50,476 nucleotides of DNA from Streptomyces sp. NRRL S-118 (GTDB lineage Bacteria > Actinomycetota > Actinomycetes > Streptomycetales > Streptomycetaceae). A program made the position numbers and the translations under genes. The first letter of the stretch is position 1. Each line of letters starts with the position of its first letter. Shown piece after piece: positions 17,134 to 26,263 of the stretch. The notes under the pieces were generated by a model. That model had not been told where the DNA came from and ran no database searches. It was given only the letters and a program-made list of their open reading frames with translations. The stretch is taken from NCBI RefSeq assembly GCF_000716335.1, contig NZ_KL591008.1, forward strand, positions 272,108 to 322,583, given 5' to 3'.

Positions 17134-18246
17134 ATGCCTGCCGAGCACGAGCACGAGCACGCCCCCGCCCACGCCTCCTTCGCCCTGGCCCCGGCTGTCC
17201 GGGCCGGTGCCGTCCTGGCCGGCGGCGGCTACCGGGTGCACCGCGACTTCATGGACTTCATCGTCGACGGACACCCGCTGCTCCATCAGCTCTCCGACCT
17301 CGACGCCGTGTCCCCGCTCGCCTCCGACGTACCGCCCGCCGTGATCACCGGCCATGTGCGCCGGCTGCTGCTGGAGGCGGATGCTCCCCTTCCCGACGGG
17401 CGGTACGTCATCTACGGGTGCCCCGAATGCGAGGACCTCGGCTGCGGCGCCGTCACCGCTGTGATCGAGCGGGACGGCGACGACGTCGTGTGGCGCGACT
17501 TCGCCTGGCAGACCGACGAGACCGCCGACCTGGAACGCAACGGCTACCACGGCATCGGCCCCTTCCGCTTCCGCGGCGAGGAGTACCGCACCGAGCTGGA
17601 GCGGCTCCTGACCGGCGGTCCCGGGGTGCACGGCGACTCCGCGGACCCGGCGGACCCCGGCCCTCCCGGCAGCGCGGACGGGACCACCGCCCCGGTACGC
17701 CACCGCGTCCTGCTGATCGGCGCGCGCGTCGCGATCCTCGCCCGCCTCGCCGCCGCCCTGCGCGGCATCGGCGTCGGCGCCGACATCGCGGAGGACGCCA
17801 CCAACGTGCCGCCCGAGGAACTGCGCGCCTACGACGCGGTGGCGTTCGGCCGGGCGGTCGGGGAGGAGCGGCGCGCCGCCGTGCGGGACGCCTTCCGCCG
17901 GGCGGGCGCGGACATCGCGTACGTCGACGGGCTCGCCCCCGTCATCCCGCTGCTCGTCGCGCAGATCGAGCATGCCCTGGACCGCACCCCCTTGCCGAGG
18001 CGGCGCCTGACCGGCCTGACCGTGGCCGACAGCGAGGCGGTCGTGGAGGTCACCTCCGCCTGCCGCGTCCAGCTGGTCGCGTACCGGCTCGACCGCCTCC
18101 ACCGCACCCGCACCCACGAGCTCTTCGACGGCGTCCTGGAACCGGGCAGCCACCGCATCCCGCTGGGGACACGGGCGGCCAGGGGTGGCTCGTACCTGGT
18201 CGCGCGCACCATGGACAGCGTGCTGGTCGCACCGGCGACGGCCTGA
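17134..18246 (+). CDS. Uncharacterised two-part protein with a cysteine cluster
   Basis: 370 aa, soluble. A His-rich N-terminus (HEHEHAPAH) leads to a first part of about 165 residues holding Cys96-x2-Cys99-x4-Cys104 in YGCPECEDLGCGAV, which could bind a metal. After an Ala/Asp/Pro linker (about 175-190) comes a part starting RHRVLLIGARVAILARLAAALRG with Rossmann-like beta-alpha pattern, then a C-terminal beta-rich stretch. Streptomyces homologues are sometimes labelled oxidoreductase, but no clear nucleotide motif supports that. The start ATG has no strong ribosome-binding site. Function unknown. Confidence 0.82.
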   Translation: MPAEHEHEHAPAHASFALAPAVRAGAVLAGGGYRVHRDFMDFIVDGHPLLHQLSDLDAVSPLASDVPPAVITGHVRRLLLEADAPLPDGRYVIYGCPECEDLGCGAVTAVIERDGDDVVWRDFAWQTDETADLERNGYHGIGPFRFRGEEYRTELERLLTGGPGVHGDSADPADPGPPGSADGTTAPVRHRVLLIGARVAILARLAAALRGIGVGADIAEDATNVPPEELRAYDAVAFGRAVGEERRAAVRDAFRRAGADIAYVDGLAPVIPLLVAQIEHALDRTPLPRRRLTGLTVADSEAVVEVTSACRVQLVAYRLDRLHRTRTHELFDGVLEPGSHRIPLGTRAARGGSYLVARTMDSVLVAPATA

Positions 18247-18443
18247 GCGGCCTGGCGAGGATGACGTTGCCGCGGCGCGCCGGGGCGGGCCTCAGCAGGC
18301 CGCTGGGCCCGGACGCCCTGGGCCGGTTCGGGGCCGGGAGGCGGCGGAGACCCGTCCGGCGGGCGGGCGGGGCTCCGGCGGACACTCTCCGGGGCCGGTC
18401 CCGCCGAGCAGGACGGGCACGGCGCGGGCCACCGGGCACCCTT

Positions 18444-18449
18444 TAGGAT
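18444..18449 (+). promoter_or_regulatory. -10 box of the ABC-F gene
   Basis: TAGGAT ends 10 nt before the ATG at 18460; the leader would be at most a few bases and contains no Shine-Dalgarno sequence. Confidence 0.45.
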
Positions 18450-18459
18450 CGACCACCTG

Positions 18460-20100
18460 ATGACTGCCACCCTCGTCGCCAAGGACCTCGCCGCCGGCCA
18501 CGGCGAACGCTCCCTCTTCTCCGGTCTGGACCTCGTCGTGGCGCCCGGAGACGTGATCGGCCTCGTCGGCGCCAACGGCGCCGGCAAGTCGACCCTGCTG
18601 CGCCTCCTCGCCGGGCTCGACACGCCCGAGCAGGGGCAGCTGCGCCTGTCGCCGCCCGCCGCCACGGTCGGTCACCTCCCGCAGGAGCCGGAGCGGCGCG
18701 AGGGCGAGACCGTACGCGGCTTCCTCGCCCGCCGCACCGGCGTCGCCGCCGCGCAGACAGCGATGGACGAGGCCACCCAGGCCCTCGTCGACGGTGCCCC
18801 GGGCGCCGACGACGCGTACGCCACCGCACTGGAACGCTGGCTCGGCCTCGGTGGCGCGGACCTCGACGAGCGCGCCGAGGAGGTCGCCGGCTCGCTCGGC
18901 CTGACCGTCGGCCTCGACCAGCCGATGACCGCGCTCTCCGGCGGCCAGGCCGCCCGCGCCGGACTCGCCTCGCTCCTGCTGTCCCGTTACGACGTGTTCC
19001 TGCTCGACGAGCCGACCAACGACCTCGACCTGGACGGTCTGGAGCGCCTGGAGCGTTTCGTCACCGGTCTGCGCGCCGGGACCGTCGTCATCAGCCACGA
19101 CCGCGAGTTCCTCGCCCGCACCGTCACCAAGGTCCTCGAACTGGACCTGGTCCAGCAGCGGATCACCCTCTACGGCGGCGGCTACGAGGCGTACCTGGAG
19201 GAGCGCGAGACAGCCCGCCGCCACGCCCGCGAGGACTACGAGGAGTACGCCGACAAGAAGGCCGCCCTCGAGGACCGCGCCCAGATGCAGCGCTCCTGGA
19301 TGGACAAGGGCGTCAAGAACGCACGCCGCAAGGCGGGCGGCGACAACGACAAGATCGGCCGCAAGTTCCGCAGCGAGGCCAGCGAGAAGCAGGCCGCCAA
19401 GGCCCGTCAGACACAGCGCATGATCGAGCGCCTCGACGCGGTCGAGGAGCCCCGCAAGGAATGGGAGCTGCGGATGGAGATCGCCACCGCCCCGCGCTCC
19501 GGCGCGGTCGTGGCGACCCTGCGCGACGCGGAGGTGCGGCGCGGCGACTTCCGCTTCGGACCGGCCTCGCTCCAGGTCGACTGGGCCGACCGGGTCGCGA
19601 TCACGGGGGCCAACGGCGCCGGCAAGTCCACCCTGCTCGCCGCGCTCCTCGGCCGCCTCCCACTGGACGCGGGCCACTGCGCCCTCGGCTCCGGGGTCGT
19701 CGTGGGGGAGGTGGACCAGGCGCGCCGCCTCTTCCACGGGACCCTGTCCCTGCTGGACGCGTTCTGCGCGGCGGTGCCCGACACCGAACCGGCCGACGTA
19801 CGCACCCTGCTGGCGAAGTTCGGCCTCAAGGCCCAGCACGTGCTGCGCCCCGCCGCCTCCCTCTCGCCCGGCGAACGCACCCGCGCCGCGCTCGCCCTGC
19901 TCCAGGGCCGGGGCGTGAACCTGTTGGTGCTGGACGAGCCGACGAACCACCTCGACCTGCCGGCCATCGAGCAGCTGGAGACGGCCCTCGACGCGTACAC
20001 CGGCACACTGCTGCTGGTCACCCACGACCGCCGCATGCTCGACGCGGTCCGCACGACCCGCCGGGTCGAGGTGGCGGACGGCAAGGTCACCGAACTCTGA
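18460..20100 (+). CDS. ABC-F family ATPase (ribosome-associated, no membrane domain)
   Basis: 546-aa cytoplasmic protein with two ATP-binding cassettes. Cassette 1: Walker A GANGAGKST, signature LSGGQAARAG, Walker B FLLDEPTNDLDL. Cassette 2: Walker A GANGAGKST, signature LSPGERTRAA, Walker B LVLDEPTNHLDL. Between them lies a charged linker rich in Lys/Arg/Glu that in ABC-F proteins reaches the ribosomal P-site region. No transmembrane segments. Family members either protect ribosomes from antibiotics or act in translation; the sequence alone does not say which. It stands alone and is convergent with a 59-aa gene. Confidence 0.9.
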   Translation: MTATLVAKDLAAGHGERSLFSGLDLVVAPGDVIGLVGANGAGKSTLLRLLAGLDTPEQGQLRLSPPAATVGHLPQEPERREGETVRGFLARRTGVAAAQTAMDEATQALVDGAPGADDAYATALERWLGLGGADLDERAEEVAGSLGLTVGLDQPMTALSGGQAARAGLASLLLSRYDVFLLDEPTNDLDLDGLERLERFVTGLRAGTVVISHDREFLARTVTKVLELDLVQQRITLYGGGYEAYLEERETARRHAREDYEEYADKKAALEDRAQMQRSWMDKGVKNARRKAGGDNDKIGRKFRSEASEKQAAKARQTQRMIERLDAVEEPRKEWELRMEIATAPRSGAVVATLRDAEVRRGDFRFGPASLQVDWADRVAITGANGAGKSTLLAALLGRLPLDAGHCALGSGVVVGEVDQARRLFHGTLSLLDAFCAAVPDTEPADVRTLLAKFGLKAQHVLRPAASLSPGERTRAALALLQGRGVNLLVLDEPTNHLDLPAIEQLETALDAYTGTLLLVTHDRRMLDAVRTTRRVEVADGKVTEL

Positions 20101-20112
20101 CGCGCCCCGCCG

Positions 20113-20292
20113 CTACGGGCGGTCCTCGGGCTCCTCGTAGGTGTCCTCGGAGGCGTCCTCGCCGGGTCGGGGGCGCCCGGCGCGGTCCGGCCGGTCCGCG
20201 TCCGCGGCCCCGCGCTCCTTGTGCCGCGCCTCCCGCTTCTCCTCCTCCAGGTGCTTGCGGACTTCCTCGGGCTTTTCTCCGAGCTGGTTCAT
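20113..20292 (-). CDS. Small hydrophilic protein, unknown function
   Basis: 59 aa, start MNQLGEKPEEVRKHLEEEKR, extremely charged and probably disordered after an N-terminal helix, ending in an acidic Glu/Asp/Pro tail. GGAGG lies 5 nt before the ATG, a strong signal for such a small gene. Similar short acidic proteins are widespread in streptomycetes; none I recognise has a known role. Confidence 0.65.
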   Translation of the reverse strand: MNQLGEKPEEVRKHLEEEKREARHKERGAADADRPDRAGRPRPGEDASEDTYEEPEDRP

Positions 20293-20375
20293 GACCGCCT
20301 CCGTCTGGCGCCTGTGGTCGTCGGACGACCTCGTGACGCGGTCAGGGTCACACAGCCCGCCGCCGCCCGCACGTC

Positions 20376-20407
20376 GTGGGGCGGGCGGGAACACCCTCCC
20401 GCCCCAC
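20376..20407 (-). terminator. Intrinsic terminator after tex
   Basis: GTGGGGCGGG (20376-20385) and CCCGCCCCAC (20398-20407) form a 10-bp stem with a 12-nt loop, 50 nt beyond the tex stop. Confidence 0.6.
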
Positions 20408-20457
20408 GGTCACGGCCACCCGGGACGGCACCTCGGCACCGGGCGGCCCGGGGGAGG

Positions 20458-22851
20458 TCAGCGGCGGCCCTTGCCGCCGCCTCCTCCTCCGCCGAGCAGT
20501 CCCGCCTTGCGCAGGGCGTCCGCCATGGCACTGTTGGCGGGCGCCGGGGCCTGGGACGTACGGCCGCCGCCCCCGCCCTTGCCGCCGCCGGCCCCGCCCT
20601 TGCCGCCCCCGCCGCCCTTGCGCTGCTGCGGGGGCCGGCCGCCCCGCTCCCGCTTCGGCGCCGGAGCGCCGTCGGAGCCGGTGGTCTCGTCGTCCAGGCG
20701 CAGCGTCAGCGAGATCCGCTTGCGCGGGATGTCGACGTCCAGCACCTTCACCTTCACCACGTCACCCGGCTTCACCACCTCGCGCGGGTCCTTGACGAAG
20801 TTCCGGGACATGGCCGACACGTGGACGAGCCCGTCCTGGTGCACACCGACGTCCACGAAGGCACCGAACGCGGCCACGTTCGTGACGACACCCTCCAGCA
20901 CCATCCCGGACTCCAGGTCGCCGATCTTCTCGACGCCCTCCTTGAAGGTGGCGGTCCTGAACGCGGGCCGCGGGTCGCGCCCCGGCTTCTCCAGCTCCCG
21001 CAGGATGTCCGTGACCGTCGGCAGACCGAAGGTCTCGTCCACGAAGTCGTCGGCCCGCAGCGACCGCAGCACCGACGTGTTGCCGATCAGCGACGCGACC
21101 TCGCCGCCCGTCGTCTTCACCATCCGCCGCACCACCGGGTACGCCTCGGGGTGCACGCTGGACGCGTCCAGCGGGTCGTCGCCGCCGCGGATCCGAAGGA
21201 AGCCGGCGCACTGCTCGTACGCCTTCGGGCCGAGTCGCGCCACGTCCTTGAGCGCCTTGCGTGAGCGGAAGGGGCCGTTGGCGTCCCGGTGGGCCACGAT
21301 GTTCTCCGCGAGACCCGCACCGATCCCGGACACCCGCGAGAGCAGCGGCGCCGAGGCGGTGTTGACGTCGACGCCGACACCGTTCACACAGTCCTCGACC
21401 ACCGCGTCGAGCGACCTGGACAGCTTCACCTCGGACAGGTCGTGCTGATACTGGCCGACGCCGATCGACTTGGGGTCGATCTTCACCAGCTCCGCGAGCG
21501 GGTCCTGCAGCCGCCGCGCGATCGACACGGCGCCGCGCAGCGACACGTCCAGGTCCGGCAGCTCCTGCGAGGCGAACGCGGACGCGGAGTACACCGAAGC
21601 GCCCGCCTCGGACACCATCACCTTCGTGAGCTTCAGCTCCGGGTGCTTCGCGATCAGTTCACCGGCCAGCTTGTCGGTCTCGCGCGAGGCCGTGCCGTTG
21701 CCGATGGCGACCAGCTCGACGGCGTGCTCCTTCGCGAGCCGCGCCAGGGTGGCCAGCGACTGGTCCCACTTGTTGGCCGGGACGTGGGGGTGGATCGTGT
21801 CGGTGGCGACGACCTTGCCGGTCGCGTCCACGACCGCGACCTTCACGCCCGTGCGGAAGCCGGGGTCGAGCCCGAGCGTCGCCCGCGTCCCGGCCGGCGC
21901 CGCGAGCAGCAGGTCACGCAGGTTGGCGGCGAAGACCCGTACCGCCTCGTCCTCCGCCGCCGTGCGCAGCCGCAGCCGGAGGTCGATGCCGAGGTGCACG
22001 AGGATCCGGGTGCGCCACGCCCAGCGGACCGTGTCGGCGAGCCACTTGTCGGCCGGCCGGCCACGCTGCGCGATCCCGAACCGGGCGGCGACGATGCCCT
22101 CGTAGGACGAGGGACCCTCGACCGGCTCCTCCGGTTCCAGGACGAGGTCGAGGACCTCCTCCTTCTCCCCGCGGAACATGGCCAGCACCCGGTGCGAGGG
22201 CAGCTCGGTGAAGGGCTCGGCGAAGTCGAAGTAGTCGGCGAACTTCGCGCCCGCCTCCTCCTTGCCCTCCCGGACCTTCGCCACCAGCCGTCCGCGCGTC
22301 CACATCCGCTCGCGCAGTTCGCCGATCAGGTCGGCGTCCTCCGAGAACCGCTCGGTGAGGATGGCGCGCGCGCCCTCCAGGGCGGCGGCCGGGTCCGCGA
22401 CGCCCTTGCCGGCGTCGACGAACGCGGCGGCCGCGGCCGGCGGGTCCACCGACGGATCGCCGAGCAGCCTGTCGGCCAGCGGCTCCAGCCCGGCCTCCCG
22501 GGCGATCTGCGCCTTGGTGCGCCGCTTCGGCTTGAACGGCAGGTAGATGTCCTCCAGCCGCGCCTTGGTGTCGGCCGCGAGGATCCGCTCCCGCAGCTCC
22601 TCGGTGAGCTTGCCCTGCTCGCGTACGGAGTCGAGGATCGCGCTCCGCCGCTCCTCCAGCTCCCGCAGATAGCGCAGCCGCTCCTCGAGCGTGCGCAGCT
22701 GCGCGTCGTCGAGCATCTCGGTCGCTTCCTTGCGGTAGCGCGCGATGAACGGCACGGTCGACCCGCCGTCGAGCAGCTCGACGGCCGCCCTCACCTGCCG
22801 CTCCCGTACGCCGAGCTCCTCGGCGATCCTGCCTTCGATGGACGTCGTCAC
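20458..22851 (-). CDS. tex: Tex-family RNA-binding transcription accessory protein
   Basis: 797-aa cytoplasmic nucleic-acid-binding protein. Domains in order: Tex N-terminal helical region (from [20 protein letters not shown]), YqgF/RNase-H-like domain ([19 protein letters not shown]), helix-hairpin-helix ([20 protein letters not shown]) and S1 RNA-binding domain ([20 protein letters not shown]) near residues 640-715. The C-terminus carries an extra 80-residue low-complexity tail of Gly/Lys repeats, typical of actinobacterial homologues. Start GTG at 22851. Known homologues act on RNA polymerase-coupled RNA handling. Single-gene unit with its own terminator. Confidence 0.94.
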   Translation of the reverse strand: MTTSIEGRIAEELGVRERQVRAAVELLDGGSTVPFIARYRKEATEMLDDAQLRTLEERLRYLRELEERRSAILDSVREQGKLTEELRERILAADTKARLEDIYLPFKPKRRTKAQIAREAGLEPLADRLLGDPSVDPPAAAAAFVDAGKGVADPAAALEGARAILTERFSEDADLIGELRERMWTRGRLVAKVREGKEEAGAKFADYFDFAEPFTELPSHRVLAMFRGEKEEVLDLVLEPEEPVEGPSSYEGIVAARFGIAQRGRPADKWLADTVRWAWRTRILVHLGIDLRLRLRTAAEDEAVRVFAANLRDLLLAAPAGTRATLGLDPGFRTGVKVAVVDATGKVVATDTIHPHVPANKWDQSLATLARLAKEHAVELVAIGNGTASRETDKLAGELIAKHPELKLTKVMVSEAGASVYSASAFASQELPDLDVSLRGAVSIARRLQDPLAELVKIDPKSIGVGQYQHDLSEVKLSRSLDAVVEDCVNGVGVDVNTASAPLLSRVSGIGAGLAENIVAHRDANGPFRSRKALKDVARLGPKAYEQCAGFLRIRGGDDPLDASSVHPEAYPVVRRMVKTTGGEVASLIGNTSVLRSLRADDFVDETFGLPTVTDILRELEKPGRDPRPAFRTATFKEGVEKIGDLESGMVLEGVVTNVAAFGAFVDVGVHQDGLVHVSAMSRNFVKDPREVVKPGDVVKVKVLDVDIPRKRISLTLRLDDETTGSDGAPAPKRERGGRPPQQRKGGGGGKGGAGGGKGGGGGRTSQAPAPANSAMADALRKAGLLGGGGGGGKGRR

Positions 22852-22968
22852 GGTGTCCCGACTCGCCTTCTCGTGCCTCCAGCTTGCCGTTGCATTCTGC
22901 CGGGTCGGCCCGCGACGTGTCGCGTGCCCCGGCGCCGGGGCGCGGCGCGTTCCGGCCGGGGCGGCGGC

Positions 22969-23364
22969 CTACGGCCGGTCGGCGAGGTCGTCCAGCACCC
23001 GCATCGCCTCGGCGTGGGCGCTCATCCGCAGGCTGACGGCGCCCACGGTGAGGAGGACCGATCCGGCGACGGCGAGCGGCACCGAAAGCCCCAGCACGGC
23101 CAGTGCCTCGGGCCAGTCCCGCTCGTCCGCGCACCGGTCACCGCGCCGGACACCGTCGTTGGCCGTCCCCGCATCGGTGAACAGGCGCGCGGCGCACTCC
23201 TCGGGATGGCGGTCGCCGGGCCCTTCGTCCACCTCGTACGGCGTGATCAGCAGCAGGGCGCACCACGTCCACAGCAGGGCCGCCACCGCCAGCAGCGCCG
23301 CTCCCAGACCCCGGGTCCGGGCGGCCCGGTCGCGGAAGTCCCGGTCGTACTCATGTGATCGCAT
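22969..23364 (-). CDS. Small membrane protein with two helices, unknown function
   Basis: 131 aa. A basic N-terminus (MRSHEYDRDFRDRAARTRG) precedes a first membrane helix (AALLAVAALLWTWCALLLI). An outward loop of about 45 residues with two cysteines (PEECAAR and GDRCADE, possibly a disulfide) follows, then a second helix (VLGLSVPLAVAGSVLLTVGA) and a short cytoplasmic tail. The ATG has no ribosome-binding site; TACGTT ends 8 nt upstream, suggesting a leaderless message. No recognised family. Confidence 0.75.
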   Translation of the reverse strand: MRSHEYDRDFRDRAARTRGLGAALLAVAALLWTWCALLLITPYEVDEGPGDRHPEECAARLFTDAGTANDGVRRGDRCADERDWPEALAVLGLSVPLAVAGSVLLTVGAVSLRMSAHAEAMRVLDDLADRP

Positions 23365-23372
23365 GACGGAGG

Positions 23373-23378
23373 AACGTA
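23373..23378 (-). promoter_or_regulatory. -10 box of a leaderless promoter (membrane protein gene)
   Basis: TACGTT on the minus strand, 8 nt before the ATG at 23364, no Shine-Dalgarno sequence. Confidence 0.45.
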
Positions 23379-23400
23379 GCAAGCGCCCGCACGGCGGCGA

Positions 23401-24987
23401 TCACCGCGTGAGCGCGTACTCCAGGACGCGGCCGTCGACCGTCCCGACGAGCAGCCGGTCCCCGGGCGCGACCGCCAGGGACAGCCCGACGGTCGGCGCG
23501 CCGCCGACGCGGAGTTCCGTGCGCCACCGCACCGAGCCGTCACCGGCGTCCAGCGCCACCAGGGAGCCGGAGTTGCAGGTCACGTAGACCGTGGCACCGT
23601 CGGTGTCGAGGGCGGTCGCGGGATGGTCCGAGCGGTACCGCCACCGCACCGCGCCGTCGGTCAGGGACCGCCGTACGACGTACGCACCCCCGGGCTGGAG
23701 GCCGTGACCGTGGTGGACGGTTCCGGCGTGCACCAGGGACCGGCCGGTCTCCACGGCCGGACCGCCGCCGTGGTGCTCCTCCGCGGCCCACGAGTGCGGG
23801 AAGAGCCGTCGCAGCGTGCCGTCGGCCTCCAGGGCCGTGACCCACTTGTCCACGTGCGGTTCTCCGGGATCGGAACCGACGAGCAGGTACGGGCGGCCGG
23901 CGCGCCGCACCGGGAACGCGTGGTTGAACGGGTCGAAGCCGCTGACCCCGGGGCCTTCGGCCGGGCCCCCGGAGCGGAGCAGCACCAGCCGCCCGGTCCG
24001 CCCCCGGGGTACCTCCAGGGGCCGCAGGACGGTCCGCCCGCCGCCCGGGACGAGGACCACGGGCCCTTCGGGGTCCGCGGTCTCCAGCACCCGCCCTCCG
24101 TCGACCGCGATGCGGACGAGCCGGGTGGTCTCCCGGTCCGCCGGTGACCGGCGGCCGCGGCGTTCGGAGTTGGCCCAGACCGACGTCCCACCGGCTGCCG
24201 GCACGAGCTGCCGACCGCCCTGCTCGTCTCCGACGGCCCACTGCCGTTCGCCCGACGGGAGCCACGACTCCGCCAGGACCCCGTCCAGAGCCGCCAGTAC
24301 GCGGCCGTCCTCCAGACCCTCCACGGCCCACACCCGGCGGCGCCGGGACCATGGCAGGCCGGCTTCCGCCGCGAGCTCCGCGAGGAGACGGCGGGCCTCC
24401 TCGGCGGAGTCCCGCACCGGCAGGGGCTCCGGGGGCGCGGCCAGCTCCCGCGCGCCGATCGCGCCGTCCGCGACCGCGCGCCAGTCGGCGCGTTCGACGA
24501 CGGCCGTGTGCCCCTGCCCGTGGGCCCCGGGGTTGTCCCAGTCGTCCGGCGGCGAGAGGACCAGACGCAGCGCCGTACCGCTCAGCCACTCGACGGCGCG
24601 CACCTCCCGCCGGTCCTCCAGCGCGGAGACGACCGTCCCGGTGTCCAGGTCGACCAGGAGCAACTCGCCTTCGAAGAAGTAGCCGCCGTCGTAACCGCCG
24701 GTGGCGACGGCGAGCAGCGGAAGGACGGGATGGAAGGCGAGCGAGCGGACCGGGTACGAGGACCGCACCAGGTGCCGGCACCGCAGACCGTCCCGTTCGT
24801 AGACCCCGGCCCGGTGGCCCGTCCACTTCTGGTCCGCCGTTCCGTCGCCCGACCACTGGAGCCATCCGACGTCCCCGCCCACGGCGATCAGCCGCGAGCG
24901 GTCGTCCACGACGGCCACGGCGGGTTCACCGGTCTGCGCGAACGGCTCGTCGCCGAACACGCGCCGGACGTCCGGAACAAGGGGCAT
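23401..24987 (-). CDS. Beta-propeller (WD40/PQQ-like repeat) protein, unknown function
   Basis: 528 aa, no signal peptide. Repeated blade-like segments are visible at both ends: VRSLAFHPVLPLLAVATGG near residue 80 and, at the C-terminus, TVYVTCNSGSLVALDAGDGS, VRWRTELRVGG and LLVGTVDGRVLEYAL, which look like PQQ-type blades. The middle is rich in Arg/Gly and less regular. AGGAGGG stands about 6 nt before the ATG. No enzymatic motif is visible; such propellers usually serve as binding platforms. Cytoplasmic location is inferred from the lack of an export signal. Confidence 0.82.
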   Translation of the reverse strand: MPLVPDVRRVFGDEPFAQTGEPAVAVVDDRSRLIAVGGDVGWLQWSGDGTADQKWTGHRAGVYERDGLRCRHLVRSSYPVRSLAFHPVLPLLAVATGGYDGGYFFEGELLLVDLDTGTVVSALEDRREVRAVEWLSGTALRLVLSPPDDWDNPGAHGQGHTAVVERADWRAVADGAIGARELAAPPEPLPVRDSAEEARRLLAELAAEAGLPWSRRRRVWAVEGLEDGRVLAALDGVLAESWLPSGERQWAVGDEQGGRQLVPAAGGTSVWANSERRGRRSPADRETTRLVRIAVDGGRVLETADPEGPVVLVPGGGRTVLRPLEVPRGRTGRLVLLRSGGPAEGPGVSGFDPFNHAFPVRRAGRPYLLVGSDPGEPHVDKWVTALEADGTLRRLFPHSWAAEEHHGGGPAVETGRSLVHAGTVHHGHGLQPGGAYVVRRSLTDGAVRWRYRSDHPATALDTDGATVYVTCNSGSLVALDAGDGSVRWRTELRVGGAPTVGLSLAVAPGDRLLVGTVDGRVLEYALTR

Positions 24988-25096
24988 ACGGTTCCCTCCT
25001 GGGGCGGCACACGCGAACGCCGCCCCGGGAGGCGGGACGGCGGTCCATGATCGCGTCGGGGCGGCGGTGCGCGCCAGTCCGTTCTGGGGGCGCCCC

Positions 25097-25225
25097 TCAG
25101 GCCCGGCGCGCCCTGCCGCCGTGCGAGGCCCCGCCGAAGAGCCGGGCCAGCAGCCGGAAGGGCAGGGTCACCACCGTGGCGACCGCGGAGCCGATCATGC
25201 GGAAGAAGTCGGCGATCGTACGCAA
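25097..25225 (-). CDS. 42-aa LPFR-motif small protein
   Basis: Very short gene starting with TTG at 25225, GGAGG 6 nt upstream. The product starts MRTIADFFRMIGSAV, continues with one hydrophobic/amphipathic helix containing LPFRLLARLFGG, and ends in a Gly/Arg-rich basic tail. The LPFR sequence matches a group of tiny actinobacterial proteins that I remember being named after this motif. Probably membrane-associated. Function unknown. Confidence 0.7.
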   Translation of the reverse strand: MRTIADFFRMIGSAVATVVTLPFRLLARLFGGASHGGRARRA

Positions 25226-25288
25226 GGGGCACCTCCGTGTGCTCTCGGGTTGCCTCCTGCGGGTTGCCGCCGCGTACCTGCCGAAACG

Positions 25289-26152
25289 TCAGCCCTTGCC
25301 GACCAGGTCCTGCGGGAACGCGCCCGCCGTCGCGGCGGCGCCCAGGAAGACCCGCCCCAGCTCCGTCAGCCGCTCGACACCCGCGGCGCCGAGGTGTTCG
25401 TACGGGGCCGCGTCCAGGCGATCGGTGTGCTCCTCCAGCTCCGCGCGCAGCGCCGTGCCCGCCTCGGTCAGCTCGCCCCGCTCGTCCAGCACACCGCGCT
25501 CGCGCAGCCGGTCGGCCGCCGCGTCCCAGTCGCCGCGCCGCCAGCCGCGGGTGGCGAGGATCCAGCGGGGCGCCATGCCCTTGCCGGTCGCCGTGTGGCT
25601 GACCAGCGCCTCCAGCGGGTCGAGGCCGGCGGAGAGCAGGGCGACGAGGTGGGCGTCACCGCGGTGTTCGCGCAGCAGTGTCGCCGCGTGCCAGTAGGCG
25701 AGGTGCGGTTCCTCGGGCACCGGCAGGTCGGCATGCGCGGCGTACAGCGGCCGGGCGTGCCGGGTGCACCCTTCCGCGGCGCGCAGCGCGAGCCCGGCGG
25801 CCTCCGCCATCGCCTCCGAGGCGACCGTGTCGTCCCCGAGCAGCCGGCGCAGGGTGGTGTCGGCGGCCCGCAGCCGCGCGGCGAGCACGGCCGCGGGCGG
25901 GGCGACGTCCCAGACGGCCGGGAGGTGCTGGGCGATCAGCTCGTGGCTGAAGTTGTAGAAGGTGGCTGCGACGGTGCCGGGGCCCACGGCTCCCATGGCG
26001 GCGGCCCGGCCGGCGAAGTAGGCGGCGTTGGAGTCCTCGATGCCCAGTCCGGCGAGCTCCTTGGCGTAGTCGGGGGAGAAGTAGACCGTCGAGTGGAGCG
26101 GATTCAGGGCGTTGTGGCACCGGCGCCCGGCGCGCGGCGGCAGAGTCGTCAT
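25289..26152 (-). CDS. SCO6745-family helical protein
   Basis: 287 aa, soluble, mainly helical. It contains HNALNPLHSTVYFSPDYAKEL near the N-terminus, YNFSHELIAQHLP, and a C-terminal segment with RGWRRGDWDAAADRLRERG followed by a winged-helix-like stretch. The pattern matches the family named after S. coelicolor SCO6745, whose function is not established. No Shine-Dalgarno sequence; TAACCT ends 6 nt before the ATG, indicating a leaderless message. A palindrome-like site (26163-26178) lies just upstream of this -10, between this gene and the divergent GlxA-type regulator. Confidence 0.88.
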   Translation of the reverse strand: MTTLPPRAGRRCHNALNPLHSTVYFSPDYAKELAGLGIEDSNAAYFAGRAAAMGAVGPGTVAATFYNFSHELIAQHLPAVWDVAPPAAVLAARLRAADTTLRRLLGDDTVASEAMAEAAGLALRAAEGCTRHARPLYAAHADLPVPEEPHLAYWHAATLLREHRGDAHLVALLSAGLDPLEALVSHTATGKGMAPRWILATRGWRRGDWDAAADRLRERGVLDERGELTEAGTALRAELEEHTDRLDAAPYEHLGAAGVERLTELGRVFLGAAATAGAFPQDLVGKG

Positions 26153-26158
26153 GGCGCC

Positions 26159-26164
26159 AGGTTA
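26159..26164 (-). promoter_or_regulatory. -10 box of a leaderless promoter (SCO6745-family gene)
   Basis: TAACCT on the minus strand, 6 nt before the ATG at 26152, no Shine-Dalgarno sequence. Confidence 0.5.
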
Positions 26165-26178
26165 CCGACTGGTTGGTA
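26163..26178. promoter_or_regulatory. Operator-like imperfect palindrome
   Basis: TACCGACTGGTTGGTA: outer arms TACC/GGTA are perfect, inner part partly symmetric. It abuts the -10 of the SCO6745-family gene and resembles TetR-type operators. The binding protein is unknown; the divergent GlxA-type regulator is one candidate. Confidence 0.4.
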
Positions 26179-26263
26179 CGCGCTCCATGGGCGGGAACCG
26201 ATGGCAGAAAGGGTGGGATCTTCGTCCTTGCGGCCGTACCGCCGGCCCCGAAGGATGAAACGC

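Noticed and set aside
21289..23358. A 689-codon open frame antisense to tex
   Set aside because: Shadow of the Tex coding sequence; Arg/Gly/His-rich with no motif.
25097..25225. Reading the 42-aa frame as an extension of the SCO6745-family gene or the propeller gene
   Set aside because: It has its own stop and ribosome-binding site and lies in a separate position between the two.
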